Assembly: GCF_019443405.1 (NCBI RefSeq)
Contig: NZ_CP080376.1
Span: 620,001-684,000 of the forward strand
Direction: 5' to 3'
DNA from: Brevundimonas sp. PAMC22021
GTDB lineage: Bacteria; Pseudomonadota; Alphaproteobacteria; Caulobacterales; Caulobacteraceae
DNA length: 64,000 nt
The position numbers and the translations under genes were made by a program. The notes beneath the pieces are model-generated. The model worked only from the letters and a program-made list of their open reading frames with translations, was not told where the DNA came from and searched no databases. Positions 1-9,389 of the stretch are shown here, in pieces. How positions within the stretch are numbered: position 1 is the first letter of the stretch; each line of letters starts with the position of its first letter.

Positions 1-722
1 TCGCCCAGCCGGCCGGCTCTGGGCGCGGTGATGCGGGTGTTGGCCAGGTCGATCTCGGCCAGGCGCACGGCGGCGCGCGCGTTCTCGACCGCCGCGACCA
101 GGCTTTCGCGGCTTACCACGGCCGAGGTGACGCCGGTCTCTGCGATGCTTTCGGCGGCGCGAGCTTGGGCGACTTGGGCCTGGGCCGAGCGCAGGGCGGC
201 CTCGGCGATGTCGACATTGGCCTGGGCGACCCAGCCGCCGGCCTTCAGGGTGCGGGCGCGGTTGGCGTCGGCCTGGGCTCTCGCCAGCGTCGCCTCGGCC
301 CCGGCGATGGAGGCGCGCTGCTGGGCCACCGAGCCGCGCGCCGAGGCCTGGCTCTGCGCCGAGTTGGACAGCGCGGCTTGAGCCGAATGCAGCGAGGCCT
401 GCGCCTGCTCCAGCCGCTGGCGATAGATGCGGTCGTCGATCTGGACCAGCACCTGACCCGCCTGCACGACCTGATAATCCTGAACCGCCACCTCGGTCGC
501 ATAGCCGGCGACCTGCGGGCTGATCAGCGTCACCTGGCCGCGCACATAGGCGTTGTCGGTGGTCTGCACCCCGCTGGCGAAGGGCGGCAGCTTCCAGGCG
601 TAGAGCACCAGCAGGACGCCAACGACGGCCACGCCGGCGATGATGGCGGTCCAGAGGATGCGCTTTTTCGGTTCCGGCGTGGTGGCGGCAGGAGCGGGAG
701 CAGGAGGGGCGGTGTCGGTCAT
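1..722 (-). CDS. HlyD/EmrA-type membrane fusion protein (3' part outside window)
   Basis: Periplasmic adaptor of a drug efflux pump, linking an inner-membrane transporter to an outer-membrane channel. The first 240 codons are present and the C-terminus runs off the window. A Pro/Ala-rich cytoplasmic start (MTDTAPPAPAPA) is followed by one membrane segment at about residues 22-42, a biotinyl/lipoyl-like half motif (TLISPQVAGYATEV), a long Ala/Gln-rich alpha-hairpin, and the returning motif LANTRITAPRAGRLG at the cut end. It lies just downstream of the MFS gene on the same strand, the EmrA-EmrB arrangement. The substrate cannot be told from the sequence. Confidence 0.9.
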   Translation of the reverse strand, partial: MTDTAPPAPAPAATTPEPKKRILWTAIIAGVAVVGVLLVLYAWKLPPFASGVQTTDNAYVRGQVTLISPQVAGYATEVAVQDYQVVQAGQVLVQIDDRIYRQRLEQAQASLHSAQAALSNSAQSQASARGSVAQQRASIAGAEATLARAQADANRARTLKAGGWVAQANVDIAEAALRSAQAQVAQARAAESIAETGVTSAVVSRESLVAAVENARAAVRLAEIDLANTRITAPRAGRLG

Positions 723-733
723 GGCGGGCTCGT

Positions 734-2419
734 TCAGTCGGCGGCGGCGACGGCCGCGGCTTGCGCGGCCTCGTCGTTGCGGGCGGCGCGTCGCGCCTTC
801 CAGCGCGGACGCAGATGGTTGATCGTCACCCACAGGCATCCCAAGGCGGCCAGCGCCGAGATCATCAGGAAGACGTCGTTGTAGGCGAGGACATTGGCCT
901 GCTGCGCCACCTGCTGGCTCAACAGCTGCACCCCCTCGGCCTGACGCAGGGCGGGGTCGGTCAGGGTGCGGCCATAGGCGGCCGACAGTTGCTGGAGGCG
1001 CTGCACCACCTGAGGATCCGTCAGGGTGATCCCTTCCGCCAACTGGCTGGAGTGAAACTTCTCGCGCATGACCTGAACGGTTCCGGTCAGGGCCGAGCCG
1101 GCCAGCCCGCCCACGTTCTGAAGCAGCGAGAACATGACAATGAAGCTGATGAAGTGCTGCTTGCCCTGCTGAAGCACCTTGGTGATGCCGATCATCAGCG
1201 CCGGTCCGATGAACATGGCCGAGGCGAAGCCGATCAGGGCCTGGCTGAAATAGAGGTTCACCGGCCGCGTCAGCCCGGTGGAATGGCTGTCGATAAAGGC
1301 GCCGACGGCGATCAGGGCGAGAGCGATGGCGATCGGCTTGTTCAGCTTGTTGAGGTTCAGGGTGAAGGCGCTGACCAGGGTGCCCGCTGCGACCGAGATC
1401 AGGATAACGACAAACAGGCCGTGCAGCTGATCCGGTCCGAGCCCCACCACCTGAAGAAAGCCCACCGCGCCCGCCGTTTGTTCGGACAGGACGATGCGCA
1501 GCAGCAGAACGGCGCCCAGCAACCGCAACAGGTCTGCGCCCGCCAGCCAGCGGGTGTTGATCAGCGGCGTACGCCGGTTGTGCTCCACGATCACCGCCAG
1601 CGTCAGCAGCACAATGGCGCCGACCAGCGCCCAGCCGATCCAGGCGGCCTGCGTCCACCAGACGATGCGGCCGAGGCCCAGCACCGCGCACAGCAGCGCC
1701 ACGCCCGGCGCGAACAGGGCGAAGGTGACGAAGTCCAGCCGGTCGAACACTCTGAACCGCTGCGACAGCGGGAGCTTCAGAAGGATCGTCGCGGCCCAGC
1801 ACATCAGGGCCAGGCCCATCTCGAGCAGATACACCGCCCGCCATTCGCCGATCTGCAGCAGGTGCGGAACCGTCAGGCGAGCCAGCGGCACGGCGAAACC
1901 CGCCAGGCCGATGCCGAGGATCAGTCCCTTCAGCCGATGGGCCGGAGGAAAGGCCTGGATCAGATAAAGAAATCCCAGACTGGTCAGCGGCGCGGCCGCT
2001 ATGCCCGCCGCTGCCCGGCTGGCCAGCGCCCAGCCGTAATCGTGCGCGAACAGCGAGGCGAAGGTCACCAGCACGAACAGCGCCAGCGCGATCTGGGTGA
2101 ACAGGCGCAGGCCGTACTGCATGCGGAACTTGACCAGGATCAGGTTCATGCAGGCGTTGGTCATCACAAAGACGACCGGCAGCCAGGCCGCCTCGAACGG
2201 CGTGATGCCGAGGGCGCCTTGAAGATTCTGCAGATTGGCGGTCACCGCCGCATTGCCGAAGCTGCCAGTCATGGCGACTAGCAGCCCGGTCAGGGCGTAT
2301 TGCAGCCGCCGGCGTGTCGGATGCGCGGGCGTCGCCGGCGATCCGGGGAACATCGGCATCTCGTGCGGCTGCAGGGTGGCGGCGTAGGCCTCCCAGGCCG
2401 GGTCGTGGCGCGGCTTCAT
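734..2419 (-). CDS. MFS multidrug efflux permease, EmrB/DHA2-like
   Basis: A 561-residue inner-membrane transporter of the major facilitator superfamily, probably a proton-driven drug exporter of the 14-helix DHA2 type. The sequence shows a cytoplasmic N-terminus of about 38 residues, then roughly 14 hydrophobic segments from RRRLQYALTGLLVAMTGSF to the C-terminal MISALAALGCLWV, with a large loop before the last helix (ITLTDPQVVQRLQQL). The start codon overlaps the stop of the tetR-like gene (ATGA), and the adaptor gene follows after 11 bases, so the three genes form one operon. The N-terminus diverges from classic EmrB, so the subfamily is inferred. Confidence 0.88.
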   Translation of the reverse strand: MKPRHDPAWEAYAATLQPHEMPMFPGSPATPAHPTRRRLQYALTGLLVAMTGSFGNAAVTANLQNLQGALGITPFEAAWLPVVFVMTNACMNLILVKFRMQYGLRLFTQIALALFVLVTFASLFAHDYGWALASRAAAGIAAAPLTSLGFLYLIQAFPPAHRLKGLILGIGLAGFAVPLARLTVPHLLQIGEWRAVYLLEMGLALMCWAATILLKLPLSQRFRVFDRLDFVTFALFAPGVALLCAVLGLGRIVWWTQAAWIGWALVGAIVLLTLAVIVEHNRRTPLINTRWLAGADLLRLLGAVLLLRIVLSEQTAGAVGFLQVVGLGPDQLHGLFVVILISVAAGTLVSAFTLNLNKLNKPIAIALALIAVGAFIDSHSTGLTRPVNLYFSQALIGFASAMFIGPALMIGITKVLQQGKQHFISFIVMFSLLQNVGGLAGSALTGTVQVMREKFHSSQLAEGITLTDPQVVQRLQQLSAAYGRTLTDPALRQAEGVQLLSQQVAQQANVLAYNDVFLMISALAALGCLWVTINHLRPRWKARRAARNDEAAQAAAVAAAD

Positions 2420-2973
2420 TGGGGCCTCGCGCGGAGGCCGTCTAGGATGATGGCGCGAGTGCGCAGGCTAACCGCCTCTCGCTCGGCGGCGTCCGCGTTC
2501 TGGAAGCCGGAGGCCAGAAGCGTCGCGATCAGCCGCACGTCCATGGGACCCAGATCCTTTCGCACGAGCCCGGCGGCCTGTGCGCGTGCAAGAGGGGCTG
2601 CGCCTGCCTCCGCCAGCTTGGATCGAAGCGGCGTCAGCGCGTCAGGAGACCGCACCGTTCGCAACACGCCGGACAGGCCGGCGTTCCGGATCAGCAGCGC
2701 GGCCAGCTCGTCCAGGAACCAGAAGAAGACTTCCGGCGCATCGCCCTGCTCGACTGTACGGCGATGCAGGTCCTCGACGCCGTCGATCAGCACGGCCAGC
2801 ACCAGTTCGGTCCGGTCCGCGAAGTGACGATAGAGCGTTGCGCGGCCTACGCCTGCACGTTCCGCGATGAGGTCCAGCGGCGCCTCCAGCCCCTGTTCGG
2901 CCAGCACATCCCTTGCCGCGTGCAGCAGGGCGGTGCGGTTCTGGACAACATCCTTGCGGGCGGGGCGGCTCAT
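2416..2973 (-). CDS. TetR-family transcriptional repressor
   Basis: Likely local repressor of the efflux operon that it heads. The N-terminal TetR helix-turn-helix is clear (AARDVLAEQGLEAPLDLIAE, then GVGRATLYRHFADRTELV), followed by an all-helical ligand and dimer domain. The ATG at 2973 (MSRPARKDV) is preferred over the in-frame ATG at 2991 because an inverted repeat (2986-2999) sits exactly where the longer start would begin, as expected of an operator just upstream. The stop overlaps the MFS start by four bases, indicating translational coupling. Neither start has a good Shine-Dalgarno sequence, so the mRNA may be leaderless. Confidence 0.88.
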   Translation of the reverse strand: MSRPARKDVVQNRTALLHAARDVLAEQGLEAPLDLIAERAGVGRATLYRHFADRTELVLAVLIDGVEDLHRRTVEQGDAPEVFFWFLDELAALLIRNAGLSGVLRTVRSPDALTPLRSKLAEAGAAPLARAQAAGLVRKDLGPMDVRLIATLLASGFQNADAAEREAVSLRTRAIILDGLRARPQ

Positions 2974-2985
2974 GCAAAACAAAGT

Positions 2986-2999
2986 GGACATCCATGTCC
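2986..2999. promoter_or_regulatory. Candidate TetR operator
   Basis: GGACAT and ATGTCC form a perfect 6-bp inverted repeat separated by two bases, directly upstream of the preferred TetR start. Its position suggests autoregulation of the repressor and efflux operon. Binding is inferred. Confidence 0.45.
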
Positions 3000-3150
3000 G
3001 TTTCGCAAGGGTGCGGCCTGCTGTCGCAGCGAAAAAGACGCGCGGCGGCTTACATGAAGGGCCGCAGTCGTCCGCGTTCAGCGCCGCACCCCAGCACTGC
3101 GCCTTCGGCGCAGGCGCCCGGGACAGCGCCGGCGAGCCACAGCAGTTTGG

Positions 3151-3675
3151 CTAGAGCCGCTTGTCCAGCACCACAAAGGACAGCGGCTCGAGCGGCAGGC
3201 CGAAGCGAGGATCGTTCATCGGGAAGGGGCGGCTCTCTCCGGTCAGGCGGTAGCCGCGCCGCTCGTACCAGGCGATCAGTTCGCGGCGCTGGGCGATGAC
3301 GGTCATCTCGATGCGGCGAGCGCGCAAGGCGGCGCGGGCCAGGTCTTCCGCCGCCGCCAGCACCTGACGACCCAGTCCGCCGGCCTGACGGTCGGGATCG
3401 ACCGTCAGCATGCCGAGATAGGCGAGGCCGGCGCCCAAGTCCACGACCTGGACACAGCCGATCACGTCGCCGTCCTTTTCGGCCATCAGCAGCACGCGCG
3501 CCGGATCGGCGATCAGGGCCGCCAGCTCGGCCGCGTCGGTGCGCTGACCGTCCAAGAGGTCGGCCTCGTGCGTCCAGCCTGCGCGCGCCGTCTCGCCGCG
3601 ATAGGCCCGCTCGCTCAGCGGGTGCAGGCGCGCGATGTCGCCTGCCGTGGCCGGGCGAAAGGCGAGGGGGCTCAA
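3151..3675 (-). CDS. GNAT-family N-acetyltransferase
   Basis: A 174-residue acetyl-CoA dependent acetyltransferase of unknown substrate. Strand beta-4 (AYLGMLTVDPDRQAGGLGRQ, about residues 85-104) carries the Q/R-x-x-G-x-G/A acetyl-CoA loop, and the C-terminal IAWYERRGYRLTGESRPFP is the usual GNAT end. The start is a TTG overlapping the TGA stop of the upstream S46 peptidase (TTGA), leaving no room for another start, so translation is probably coupled to the peptidase genes. The association with peptidases might point to modification of amino acids or peptides, but this is a guess. Confidence 0.85.
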   Translation of the reverse strand: MSPLAFRPATAGDIARLHPLSERAYRGETARAGWTHEADLLDGQRTDAAELAALIADPARVLLMAEKDGDVIGCVQVVDLGAGLAYLGMLTVDPDRQAGGLGRQVLAAAEDLARAALRARRIEMTVIAQRRELIAWYERRGYRLTGESRPFPMNDPRFGLPLEPLSFVVLDKRL

Positions 3676-5735
3676 CGCCGGACGCCCAGCTCCTGCACCA
3701 GGCCATCCATGCCGTAGACGTCGCGCAGCGCCGTCGTCACCGCGCCCGTGGTCACGATCACGCTGCGGTTCACCGCCCGGTCGTAGCCATAGGCGTTGCG
3801 CTGGCTCAGCACGGTCGAGTCGAAGTTGGCCCCGACGATCTCGCCCCGCGCATTGATGGCCGGCGAGCCGGACGAGCCGCCGATGGTGTCGGTGGACAGG
3901 GCCATGTTCAGCACCGTGTCGCCGTCGATCCGGTCCTTGGCCGCCAGGAGTTTGGGCGCGACGTCGAAGGGCGCGGCGGCCGTCGCGCGGTCCCACAGGC
4001 CGTCGAAGGTGGTGAAGGCGCCCCAGCGCTGGCCGGGCACGTCCGAGCCTTCGATCCGGCCATAGGTCAGGCGCAGGGTGCCGGTGGCGTCCGGATAGAC
4101 GCTGTCGCCATAGACGGCGAAGCGGGCGGCGGCGAGCTGTTCGGAGGCGCGGTCGGTCGGGGCCTGGACCTTTTCCTCCCATTCGGCGCGAACGGTGCGG
4201 GCCGCGGCGTCAGTCCGCAGCACATGCTGGATCAGCGGGTCGCTCGAGGCCTGGATGGCGGGCAGGCCGCCCTCCCACAGGGCGCGGCGCGCGGCCGGAT
4301 CGCCGAGGGTCGAGCCTTCGACCAGCCGCGCCGACAGCGCTTCGGGGCTCTCCTGGCCCAGAAGGCCGCGCACGCGCGGATCATCGACGGTCAGCCATTC
4401 GCGCGTCTTGGACAGCCACCATTCCAGCTGCACCTGCTCCAGCGCCGGATAGACGGGGCGTTCGGCCAGAATGCGCTGCTCGAGCGCGGGCAGGCGGCTG
4501 TCGGCGAACTCGGCCAGGCGCTCGGCGCTGGGCTTGGCGCGTTCCTGCGCGGCGCGCACCAGGGTCACGGCGGCCCCGTACAGCGACGAGCCGCCGCCCG
4601 CGCGTCCTTCCAGCAGGCTGTAGGCCGGATAGAGCTCGCGCTGGATCGGCTGCACGGCCTCCAGCGCGGCCCAGGGATCGCCAGACGAGGCCAGTGCCGG
4701 GTCGGCGGCGACCCGTTGACGGAAATCGGTTTCGGCCTCGGCCAGGCGGCCGGTGAAGGCGGCGTCGATCAGGGCGGCCTGGCGTCCGCGTCCGCGCTTG
4801 TAGGTGTTCTCCAGGCCCACGATCGGGTCCATTGCGATAAAGGCGTTCTGCTCGCTCTCTTCCGAGAAGCGGATCAGCCGGCCGCGCAGTTCGGAGGCGA
4901 TCAGCTGGTCCATAGGCAGGACCACGTCGCGCACGGTGGACAGCTGCGCCTGGGTCAGAAGGCGCTGGGTCGCGCCGGGATTGCCGGACACGAACACCGG
5001 CTCGCCCTCGGTCGGCCGCTCGGCGTTCCAGGTGAAGTGGACGGGCGTCTCGACCGGCTTGCCGTCCTCGTACAGGCGGATAAAGGCCGCATCGATGGCG
5101 AAGCGCGGGAAGGAGAAGTTGTCCAGGTCGCCGCCGAAGGTCGCCGCGCGATCCTCGGGCGCAAAGGCTAGGCGCACGTCGGTGTAGCGCCGGAAGGTGT
5201 AGAGCTTGAACTGGCCGCCGCGATACAGGCTGACCACCTGGCAGCGGACTTTCGCATCGCCCGCGCAGCCTTCGCTCTCGATCCGGCCGGCCTCCGCATC
5301 GCGCGCCTGGGTGAAGGCCTGGCCGGACAGACCCTCGCCGGCCTTTTGCATCCGCTCGGTCACGTCGGAAATGTCGGTCAGGATTTCGGCGGAGGCGCCG
5401 GGGCAGCGGCGCTCCTCTTCGCGTGTCCTGGGCGTGAAGCCCGTCTCGGCGTAGTTGACCTGCGGCGTGGACAGGTTGGCGACGCAGGTGGCCACGCAGT
5501 GGTTGTTGGTCATCACCAGCGCCTCGCCGGACACGAGGCCCGCCGAGCAGCCGCCGAACTTCACCGACGACATCCGCACCTTGTCGAGCCAGGCCTGGTC
5601 GATGGTTGTCCCCAGCGTCTGGTTGGCGCGCGCGATGGGGAAGTTGTCGAACGTCCACATGCCTTCTTCCGCGCTGGCCGAGGCGGCGGCGGCGAGGGCG
5701 AGAACGGCGGCGGAAGCGGCGAGGGCGAGACGCAT
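3672..5735 (-). CDS. S46 family dipeptidyl-peptidase, first paralogue
   Basis: Periplasmic serine exopeptidase removing dipeptides from peptide N-termini (DPP7/DPP11 family), 687 residues. A signal peptide ends near ASASAEEG. Visible motifs are MWTFDNFP after the signal, the catalytic His in TNNHC (His79) and the nucleophile in GGSSGSPAIN (Ser622). The ATG at 5735 has AGGA upstream and leaves a clean signal peptide; a longer in-frame start would add 49 residues read from repeat DNA. The residue setting the S1 pocket, 18 after the nucleophile, is Ser640 here, where DPP7 has Gly and DPP11 Arg. It sits downstream of a second paralogue and upstream of a GNAT. Confidence 0.93.
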   Translation of the reverse strand: MRLALAASAAVLALAAAASASAEEGMWTFDNFPIARANQTLGTTIDQAWLDKVRMSSVKFGGCSAGLVSGEALVMTNNHCVATCVANLSTPQVNYAETGFTPRTREEERRCPGASAEILTDISDVTERMQKAGEGLSGQAFTQARDAEAGRIESEGCAGDAKVRCQVVSLYRGGQFKLYTFRRYTDVRLAFAPEDRAATFGGDLDNFSFPRFAIDAAFIRLYEDGKPVETPVHFTWNAERPTEGEPVFVSGNPGATQRLLTQAQLSTVRDVVLPMDQLIASELRGRLIRFSEESEQNAFIAMDPIVGLENTYKRGRGRQAALIDAAFTGRLAEAETDFRQRVAADPALASSGDPWAALEAVQPIQRELYPAYSLLEGRAGGGSSLYGAAVTLVRAAQERAKPSAERLAEFADSRLPALEQRILAERPVYPALEQVQLEWWLSKTREWLTVDDPRVRGLLGQESPEALSARLVEGSTLGDPAARRALWEGGLPAIQASSDPLIQHVLRTDAAARTVRAEWEEKVQAPTDRASEQLAAARFAVYGDSVYPDATGTLRLTYGRIEGSDVPGQRWGAFTTFDGLWDRATAAAPFDVAPKLLAAKDRIDGDTVLNMALSTDTIGGSSGSPAINARGEIVGANFDSTVLSQRNAYGYDRAVNRSVIVTTGAVTTALRDVYGMDGLVQELGVRR

Positions 5736-5750
5736 GGGAAATCCTTTTCT

Positions 5751-5905
5751 CCTCCATGCTCGCGAAGAGAGCGGGGAGGTGGCGCGGCGCGTCTGCGCCG
5801 TGACGGAGGGGTTCTTCGATACACCACGATCGTTCGTGCGGCGGAAAGAACCCCTCCACCGCTTCGCGGTCCCCCTCCCCATCGCGGACGATGGGGAGGA
5901 GAGCA
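5751..5905. repeat. Intergenic inverted-repeat element, copy A
   Basis: A non-coding palindromic stretch between the two S46 genes. GGAGGGGTTCTT (5805-5816) is repeated inverted at 5846-5857, and CTCCCCATCG (5875-5884) pairs with 5889-5898 across a four-base loop. It shares the blocks CCCCTCCACC and GGTCCCCCTCCCC with the element at 55287-55418. In RNA it would form strong hairpins, so it may attenuate or stabilise the transcript between the peptidase genes. Confidence 0.7.
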
Positions 5906-5912
5906 GGTCGTC

Positions 5913-8003
5913 TTACCGCACGCCCAGTTCTTCCAGGAGGCGCGGCTGGTTGTAGACGGTGCGCAGGGCCTCGGTGACGGCGGCGGTGGAGACCGTCACC
6001 GTGCGGTTCAGTTCGCCGTCGTAGCCGAAGCTGCCGCCCAGCGAGTGGATGTTGCCGTCAAAGGCTGCGCCGATCACTTCACCCTTGGCGTTGATCACGG
6101 GCGAGCCCGAGTTGCCGCCGATGATGTCGTTGGTCGAAACGAAGTCGTAGACGGTGTCCTTGTTGATCCGGTCCTCGGCGGCCAGCCAGTCCTCGGCCGC
6201 GTTGAACGGCTCGGCGCCGGTGTTGCGCTCATAGAGGCCGCCGATCTTGGTGAAGGGCTCGACCGTCACGCCGCGATGGGTCCAGCCCTTCACCGCCCCA
6301 TAGGACAGGCGCAGCGAGAAGGTGGCGTCCGGGTAGAGGTTGGTGCCGTAGGCGGCGAAGCGGGCCTGGGCGATCTTTTCGCCTGCGCGGCTGGTGGGGC
6401 CGGACACGGCCGATTCCCACTGGGTGCGAACGGCCTGGGCCGCGTCGTCGTTGGCCAGCACAAAGGCGATCATCGGATCGCCCGACGCGGCCAGCTGCTC
6501 CGGCGTCATGGCCAGGGCCTGGGCGCGGAAGGCGGGGTCGCCCAGCCTGGTGCCGTCCACCAGACGCGTGGCGATTTGCTCGGGGCTTTCCTTGCCCAGC
6601 AGCGCCTTCACATCGGCGTTGTCGACCGTCAGGTACTCGCGCGTCTTGGCCAGCCAGAAGTCGAGATAGATCTTTTCCAGATCGTTGGAGATCGGCGTCT
6701 CGGTGGCCAGGCGGCGACCCAGATTGGCGATGTCGGCCTCGCCATAGCCGGCGCGGCGCTCGGCCGCCGGCTTGGCGCGCTCCTTGGAGGCGCGCACGAT
6801 GGCCTTGGCGTAGCTGTACAGCGACGAACGCTGACCGGCCGCGCCTTCCAGCTGGCGATAGGGCAGGAACAGGTCGCGCTGGGCCGCGGACACGCGCTCC
6901 AGATCGGCCCACGGGTCGCCGATGCGTTGGGCGAGGGCCGGGTCGGCGGCGACGCGCTGGCGCAGGTCCGCCTCCTCCTGGCGCTTGGTCGCCATGAAGG
7001 CGGGGTCGGTCAGGGCGCCCTGCTGGCCGTACTGAACCTTGAAGCCGTTCTCCAGGCCGAAGATCGGATCGACCGAAACGCGCTTGGCCTCCTCGCCCGT
7101 GGTCGAATACTCGAGCAGGCGACCGCGCAGTTCGGAGGTCTGGATAAGGCTGAGCGGCAGCTGCTGGTCGCGCAGGGCCTCCAGCTGCGCCACGGTCAGC
7201 AGGCGCTGGGTGGTGCCGGGATTGCCCGCCACAAAGGTCACGTCGCCTTCGCTCGGCGCGTTCGGGTTCCACTTCAGGAAGTTGGGCGAGGAGACGGGCT
7301 TGCCGTCCTCATAGGCGCGCAGGAAGGCCGCATCGAGCGCGTAGCGCGGGAAGTTGAAGTTGTCGGGATCGCCGCCAAAGAAGGCCGCCTGGAACTCGGG
7401 CGCGAACACCAGACGCACGTCGTCGTACTTGCGGAACTTGTAGAGCTTGTACTGGCCGCCGCGATAGAAGCTGATCACCTGGCAGGTCAGCTTCTGATCG
7501 TCGCCGCAGGTCTCCTTCTGGATGCGGTCGATCTCGGCCGCGCGCGCCTGCACAAAGGCGGCGCCTTCCAGGCCCTGGCCGGCGCCCGTGACGCGGTCGG
7601 TCACATCGACGATGTCCGTCAGGATTTCGGCCGTCTGGCCGGGGCACTTCTTTTCTTCCTCGCGCGTGGCGGGCATCCAGCCGTTCTTGACGTAGTCGTT
7701 CTCGGCCGTGGACAGGTCCTGCACGCACGACACCACGCAGTGGTGGTTGGTCAGGATCAGGCCTTCGTTCGAGACCATGGAGGCCGAGCAGCCCTGCAGG
7801 CGCACCGCAGCGTTGCGGACGCGGTCCAGCCAGGCCTGGTCGATGTTCGTGCCGTACTTCTCGTTCACCGTCGCGACGGGGAAGTTGTCGAACGTCCACA
7901 TGCCCTCGTCGGCGCGGGCGGGCGCGGCGGGAAGCGACAGGACGGCGGTCGCGGCGCCCAGGGCTGCGAGCGAGGCGGACAGGCGAATGGAGCGAAGCGA
8001 CAT
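5913..8003 (-). CDS. S46 family dipeptidyl-peptidase, second paralogue (DPP7-like)
   Basis: A 696-residue periplasmic dipeptidyl-peptidase closely related to its downstream neighbour. It starts with a signal peptide (MSLRSIRLSASLAALG, cleavage near PARADEG), then MWTFDNFP, the catalytic His in TNHHC (His88) and the nucleophile in GGNSGSPVIN (Ser632). Gly650, 18 residues after the nucleophile, matches the DPP7 pocket, which in studied members favours aliphatic or aromatic P1 residues. Upstream lies a 204-bp divergent region before the ABC exporter genes. The pair probably serves growth on peptides. Confidence 0.94.
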   Translation of the reverse strand: MSLRSIRLSASLAALGAATAVLSLPAAPARADEGMWTFDNFPVATVNEKYGTNIDQAWLDRVRNAAVRLQGCSASMVSNEGLILTNHHCVVSCVQDLSTAENDYVKNGWMPATREEEKKCPGQTAEILTDIVDVTDRVTGAGQGLEGAAFVQARAAEIDRIQKETCGDDQKLTCQVISFYRGGQYKLYKFRKYDDVRLVFAPEFQAAFFGGDPDNFNFPRYALDAAFLRAYEDGKPVSSPNFLKWNPNAPSEGDVTFVAGNPGTTQRLLTVAQLEALRDQQLPLSLIQTSELRGRLLEYSTTGEEAKRVSVDPIFGLENGFKVQYGQQGALTDPAFMATKRQEEADLRQRVAADPALAQRIGDPWADLERVSAAQRDLFLPYRQLEGAAGQRSSLYSYAKAIVRASKERAKPAAERRAGYGEADIANLGRRLATETPISNDLEKIYLDFWLAKTREYLTVDNADVKALLGKESPEQIATRLVDGTRLGDPAFRAQALAMTPEQLAASGDPMIAFVLANDDAAQAVRTQWESAVSGPTSRAGEKIAQARFAAYGTNLYPDATFSLRLSYGAVKGWTHRGVTVEPFTKIGGLYERNTGAEPFNAAEDWLAAEDRINKDTVYDFVSTNDIIGGNSGSPVINAKGEVIGAAFDGNIHSLGGSFGYDGELNRTVTVSTAAVTEALRTVYNQPRLLEELGVR

Positions 8004-8207
8004 CTGGTGCGGATCTCCCGGCGAGGAGCTGGATTGCCCCTGCTGTTATTTCATAACTAACGCCGCCATGCCGGCCGCGCCAAGCCCCTTCGCCCTTAGC
8101 GCCGCTGTGGCGTGTGCACAATCGGCCCTTCGGTCGCGCAAGCTTACCCCGATTTAACTTGGCCCCCGGCGAGGATGGCCGCACATGAGAACCGTGATCG
8201 GGGGACG

Positions 8208-9389
8208 ATGACGCTGATGTCGCTTGCGCTTTCCACGCTGCTGTTCGAGTGGCGCCGCTACATGGCGGCGGTGATGGCGCTTGCGCTGTCGGGCCTGCTG
8301 GTGCTGGCCATGACCGGCGTCTTCATCGGCATCGGCAAGAGCTTCACGGCCGCCATCGAGCGATCCAGCGCCGACATCTTCATCATGCAGCCGGGCGCCA
8401 AGGCGCTGTTCAGCGGCCCTTCGGGTGTGCCGCGCCGTTTCATCCCCCTGGCCTACAACCACCCGGAAGTGGTCGAGGTGAAGCCGCTCGACATGACGGG
8501 CGGCAATTTCCAGAACATCCGCGAGGTCGATCCCACGGCGACGCAGGCCGAACGCGCCCGCCAAGGCGCGCCGCGCCAGAAGCAGGTGCTGGTGAACATC
8601 ATCGACACGGCGCCAGGCTCGGTCACCATCCCGGTCGATTATTCGGACGAACTGGTTGATGCGTTGCGCCAACCCTACACCGTCGCGATCGACGAGACGG
8701 CTCTGGTTCCGCTGGGCGTCAAGCTTGGCGACAAGGCCCTGTTCAACGGTCAGACGGTGACGGTGGTCGGCATCATGCGCGGCTATCCCAACATGATGCA
8801 GCCGACGATCGTGATGTCGCGCGACACCCTGCGGATGCTTGGACAGGCCGACACGGGGCCGCGCGTCGGGCCGCTGATGGTCAAGCTGCGTGATCCCGCT
8901 CAATCCGACGTGGTCGCGACGCAGCTGAACGCAGCCGGAAACGGGCAATGGAAAGCCTGGACGCGCGCGCAGCTGGCCGAAGCCAATCAGGGCGCGATGT
9001 TCGAGGAAGGCATCCTGATGATCATCATCGGCGGCTGCGCCGTCCTTGGCGTCATCATCGGCGTGGCCATCACCTGGCAGACGCTGCGCGGCGCGATCAT
9101 GGCCAACATCAAGGAGTTCGCCTCGCTCAGAGCACTGGGCGTCGGCATGGGATCCTTGCGCCGGATCGTGGTGGAGCTGAGCTTCTGGGTCGGGGTGGTG
9201 GGCGTGATCGCCGCTGTCGCCCTGACCTGGCTGCTGTCGCTGGCGGCACGCGCCGGAGCGGTGGTCATCGCCATGCCGTTGCTGCTGCTGCTGATCGTGG
9301 GCGGCGGCCTGATCCTGATCGCGGTCGGCTCGGGCCTGCTTTCGCTCGGCATCCTGAAGAAGAGCCAGCCTGCGGATCTGCTGCGATGA
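8208..9389 (+). CDS. ABC exporter permease, DevC/MacB-like (FtsX domain)
   Basis: A 393-residue inner-membrane permease with the MacB topology: one N-terminal helix (about residues 19-43), a large periplasmic domain, and three C-terminal helices (about 269-290, 325-345, 352-380) forming the FtsX domain. The ATG at 8208 follows GGGGGACG; an in-frame extension to 8112 lacks any signal. Its stop overlaps the start of the ATPase gene (ATGA). Overall size and the linked ATPase and HlyD genes match DevC of DevBCA exporters, known in cyanobacteria for glycolipid export. The cargo here is unknown. Confidence 0.88.
   Translation: MTLMSLALSTLLFEWRRYMAAVMALALSGLLVLAMTGVFIGIGKSFTAAIERSSADIFIMQPGAKALFSGPSGVPRRFIPLAYNHPEVVEVKPLDMTGGNFQNIREVDPTATQAERARQGAPRQKQVLVNIIDTAPGSVTIPVDYSDELVDALRQPYTVAIDETALVPLGVKLGDKALFNGQTVTVVGIMRGYPNMMQPTIVMSRDTLRMLGQADTGPRVGPLMVKLRDPAQSDVVATQLNAAGNGQWKAWTRAQLAEANQGAMFEEGILMIIIGGCAVLGVIIGVAITWQTLRGAIMANIKEFASLRALGVGMGSLRRIVVELSFWVGVVGVIAAVALTWLLSLAARAGAVVIAMPLLLLLIVGGGLILIAVGSGLLSLGILKKSQPADLLR

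Noticed and set aside
761..2281. 506-codon open frame on the plus strand
   Set aside because: Antisense to the MFS transporter gene, whose membrane segments are clear.
5346..8060. 904-codon open frame on the plus strand
   Set aside because: It runs antisense across both S46 genes. The protein is rich in Arg, Gly, Ala and His without recognisable domains, as expected of shadow frames in GC-rich DNA.
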